Source of the DNA: CALSMU01 sp965230225
GTDB taxonomy: Bacteria; Bacteroidota; Bacteroidia; Flavobacteriales_D; Parvicellaceae
Reading direction: 5' to 3'
Assembly: GCA_965230225.1 (NCBI GenBank)
Contig: CBDDKM010000008.1
Span: 124,001-188,000 of the forward strand
DNA: 64,000 nucleotides
Under the pieces are notes generated by a model that saw only the letters and a program-made list of their open reading frames with translations, did no database searches and was not told the DNA's origin. Below are positions 61,898-64,000 of the stretch, one piece after another. How positions within the stretch are numbered: position 1 is the stretch's first letter; the number at the start of each line of letters is the position of its first letter. Both the position numbers and the translations under genes were made by a program.

Positions 61898-62602
61898 TTA
61901 AATTTCTTCTTCCCCAAATTCCTCCTGGAATTTTTCATGCTCTTTATCCACTAGCCTATTTAACTTGGGCTGCAGTATCCATACCCCAATAAAGAAGAAC
62001 CAAATCAAAAAGAACTCTTCCATAAAATCTTTAAACACTACCGGCTCTTGTAACTGAACTGTTTTCATCAATTTGGCAACAAACACAAAACAGAAGAACA
62101 TGCAGAAAATAGCAAACAGATGTAGTGGAAACATCAATGCAAACATGATCGGGACAAATGCATCCGGATCAATGTTCATGGCTGGAGGATTATCAATATC
62201 AATGTTTCCCATCAAACTGAAAAACATAATCATTAAGAGGTAAAACAACATTAAGTAGATAAAGGAGAATCCCCAAAAGATATTGAAGCGTCCATACTTC
62301 ATTGGAACATCAGAAGGCACTCTATCTTTTAACCCCGTGATAACTGATCTCATCCAAAGAAAAAACAAAGCAATTCCAATCATAGAAACCAGCATCATCA
62401 ACCAGGTACCATTAAACATTTCCTGAATGTTTTCCTGCGCCATTTGAGATGGTGGAGCATAAGGGTTTCTCTCGGCCTCCATGGATATCTGGATGGCTTT
62501 CTTCATGGAATACCCCATAAATACAATTCCTCCAAGAATAGGAATTCCGTACATCGGAATAAACAATTGCCAGTGTTTGGACCTTAGAAAATAGTTAGTC
62601 AT
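61898..62602 (-). CDS. Integral membrane protein, unknown
   Basis: 234 aa with five probable membrane helices (LFIPMYGIPILGGIVFMGY, LMMLVSMIGIALFFLWM, FIYLMLFYLLMIMFFSLMG, FVPIMFALMFPLHLFAIFCM, EEFFLIWFFFIGVWILQPKL). Acidic C-terminus. No family was recognised. It lies 34 bases after the 212-aa secreted protein gene, same strand, probably one transcript. Confidence 0.75.
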   Translation of the reverse strand: MTNYFLRSKHWQLFIPMYGIPILGGIVFMGYSMKKAIQISMEAERNPYAPPSQMAQENIQEMFNGTWLMMLVSMIGIALFFLWMRSVITGLKDRVPSDVPMKYGRFNIFWGFSFIYLMLFYLLMIMFFSLMGNIDIDNPPAMNIDPDAFVPIMFALMFPLHLFAIFCMFFCFVFVAKLMKTVQLQEPVVFKDFMEEFFLIWFFFIGVWILQPKLNRLVDKEHEKFQEEFGEEEI

Positions 62603-62636
62603 GATGATTGTTTTGGGTTAGCCAGGTTTAATAGTC

Positions 62637-63275
62637 TTAATTCGGTTCTATTGGAACTTCCATTTTTCCTTTCCAGAATAATGGTTTTTCCGGTTCGAGA
62701 GTATTACGAAACTTTAGATCAAATATTGCTTTAAACACTCCTTCTTTTAATGCATACTGATCAACTGTTACCATACCATCCGAGCAATAGAAAAACATGG
62801 GTTCAATGTTAGTTATACTATTAAAATGAATCCAGGCTGTTGCTTCTCCATCTACAATAGAAATACTTAAACTACTATGAGTAGCCATATTACAATGGGT
62901 TGAACACAATATAGAGTCGGCAGTTCCTGAACAAGAAGCGTAATGTACATCCAATACTTCGTAACACCTTGTTTCACAGCTTACGTTGAAGTATTGATGG
63001 GTAGTGTCCACCAGCTCATAAAACCTACTTAGAGAATCTTCTTTTATCCTTCCGGTAGAATCTTTCATGTCCCATGATTCCTCTGGGCACAATCCATCAC
63101 AACTCAATTGCCCCCATTGGTTCCTATAAACATATTCCGGGTATTTCCATTGCTCGGTAAAGGAGAAATCACCTTCCAGGTGCTCTTCCCAAATCAAGTC
63201 AATTTTATCTGTCGACTTCTGTGCTTGAGTTAACACAACTCCAAATAGGAATGGTATAATTAATAAGTACTTCAA
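62637..63275 (-). CDS. Secreted protein of unknown function
   Basis: 212 aa with a signal peptide (MKYLLIIPFLFGVVLTQAQ). Ten cysteines in the mature part, several in pairs (CDGLCP, CETRCYEVLDVHYASC, CSTHC), suggest disulfide bonds. No family was recognised. Lies between the bamA end (about 80 bases) and the membrane-protein gene. Confidence 0.75.
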   Translation of the reverse strand: MKYLLIIPFLFGVVLTQAQKSTDKIDLIWEEHLEGDFSFTEQWKYPEYVYRNQWGQLSCDGLCPEESWDMKDSTGRIKEDSLSRFYELVDTTHQYFNVSCETRCYEVLDVHYASCSGTADSILCSTHCNMATHSSLSISIVDGEATAWIHFNSITNIEPMFFYCSDGMVTVDQYALKEGVFKAIFDLKFRNTLEPEKPLFWKGKMEVPIEPN

Positions 63276-63353
63276 ATCAATTGTATTTGAATAAGCAGGT
63301 TATCCTGCCATTACTTCGTGTAAGATAACTCTTTTTGATTAAATTTTTACGCG

Positions 63354-64000
63354 CTAAAAATCTCCGATATTCATTCCAAGTGTAAATTGAACCATTGGAT
63401 CTTTCCAACTAAACCCTGGTTTACTTAGGCCCCAACCCACATCTATTCCCAACATCCCTACCACTGGAGTGAACACTCGGGCACCTACTCCAACAGAATG
63501 ATTTAGGTTGTTCAATGACACCGGAACATCTGATGAAAATGTACCACCTGATTCAGCAAACAAATGTGTTGAAATCATATACTGATCTGCTTGCAATAAC
63601 TTTTTTCTTAGCTCAAAAGATAATTTTACTGCCATAGGGTCTCCATCTATCGAAGATATTTCTTCTGGATCATACCCCCTTAAACCTATGAATTCGTTGG
63701 CAGAAATATCGAAATTAGTCATTCCTGTTCCTCCCATAATGAATCGTTCAAATGGAACATCTCCTATAGCAGAATTAAAATTCCCCAGATAACCAGCTCC
63801 AAACTTAGACTCCAAAATTAAGGACCGCTTATTATCCAGGCTGGTATATTGCTTCCACGAAAATTTCAGTTTATAATATTCGAACCATTTAAACTTTTCC
63901 TGATCGGTCAGAGATAATGCCTCTTCTGCAGTAAATCTAGAGTACGGAGGCAAAGTGGATGAAACTGAAGCTTTAAAAACCTTCCCCTTAGAAGGGAATA
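63354..64000 (-). CDS. bamA: BamA, C-terminal part of the outer-membrane barrel (partial)
   Basis: About 215 codons up to the right edge, open at the 5' end. The frame reads FPSKGKVFKASVSSTLPPYSRF near the edge, as in BamA, then KSKFGAGYLG-like strands, FERFIMGGTGM, the RGYDPEEISS motif (VRGF/Y loop), and ends with an amphipathic strand VQFTLGMNIGDF with a terminal Phe. These are the last barrel strands of BamA, which inserts outer-membrane proteins. TamA is the alternative, but the pattern favours BamA. Confidence 0.85.
   Translation of the reverse strand, partial: FPSKGKVFKASVSSTLPPYSRFTAEEALSLTDQEKFKWFEYYKLKFSWKQYTSLDNKRSLILESKFGAGYLGNFNSAIGDVPFERFIMGGTGMTNFDISANEFIGLRGYDPEEISSIDGDPMAVKLSFELRKKLLQADQYMISTHLFAESGGTFSSDVPVSLNNLNHSVGVGARVFTPVVGMLGIDVGWGLSKPGFSWKDPMVQFTLGMNIGDF

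Noticed and set aside
1..64000. CRISPR array
   Set aside because: No regularly spaced direct repeats of 20-40 bases were seen.

Overview
The window is a chromosomal segment of a Bacteroidota bacterium, most likely a marine member of the Flavobacteriales. The evidence is SprB-type repeats, giant RHS-like cell-surface proteins, promoters of the TTTG / TAnnTTTG type, A-rich leaders without Shine-Dalgarno sites, and many small lipoproteins. No rRNA or CRISPR array is present; one tRNA gene was found.

Region 1 (1-15257, all minus strand) is a surface-protein operon. In order of transcription it encodes a small secreted protein, a 986-aa SprB-repeat protein, an OmpH/Skp-like periplasmic chaperone, a lipoprotein, a 2134-aa RHS-like surface protein, a LolA-like secreted protein, and a second giant RHS-like protein that runs off the left edge.

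Region 2 (about 15.9-42.1 kb) is an accessory island that ends next to a tRNA-Met gene. Its first part (about 16.5-33.3 kb) looks like an integrated, tailless-virus-like element. It has small HTH regulators, then a tight plus-strand series of about 17 genes: many small proteins with one membrane helix, a transglutaminase-like cysteine protease/transferase, possible capsid-type beta proteins, an annexin-repeat protein, a peptidoglycan-binding protein, two paralogous L,D-transpeptidase-like proteins, an adenine methylase joined to a RecA/RadA-like ATPase, a patatin phospholipase, and finally a small DNA-binding protein with a tyrosine recombinase. No terminase, portal, tail or conjugation gene was recognised. 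A tetrapeptide, SLNG, recurs at apparent domain borders in three of these proteins; this is the most unusual signal in the window.

The second part (33.3-42.0 kb, visibly more AT-rich) is a defence island. It has a membrane-anchored PD-(D/E)XK nuclease with two small unknown genes on the minus strand, then a DNA phosphorothioation operon: dndC, dndD, a dndE-ATPase fusion, an unknown membrane protein and a dndB-like DGQHR protein. dndA and dndFGH are absent from the window.

Region 3 (42.2-64.0 kb) is ordinary chromosome: tRNA-Met, a START-like protein, an LptF/LptG permease, two glycosyltransferases, ribBA, a lipoprotein, a TPR-SpoIIE phosphatase, an NTF2-like lipoprotein, a large helical protein of unknown role, the leuACDB operon, a 7TM histidine kinase, a YbiT-like ABC-F ATPase, two unknown envelope proteins, and the C-terminus of BamA at the right edge.
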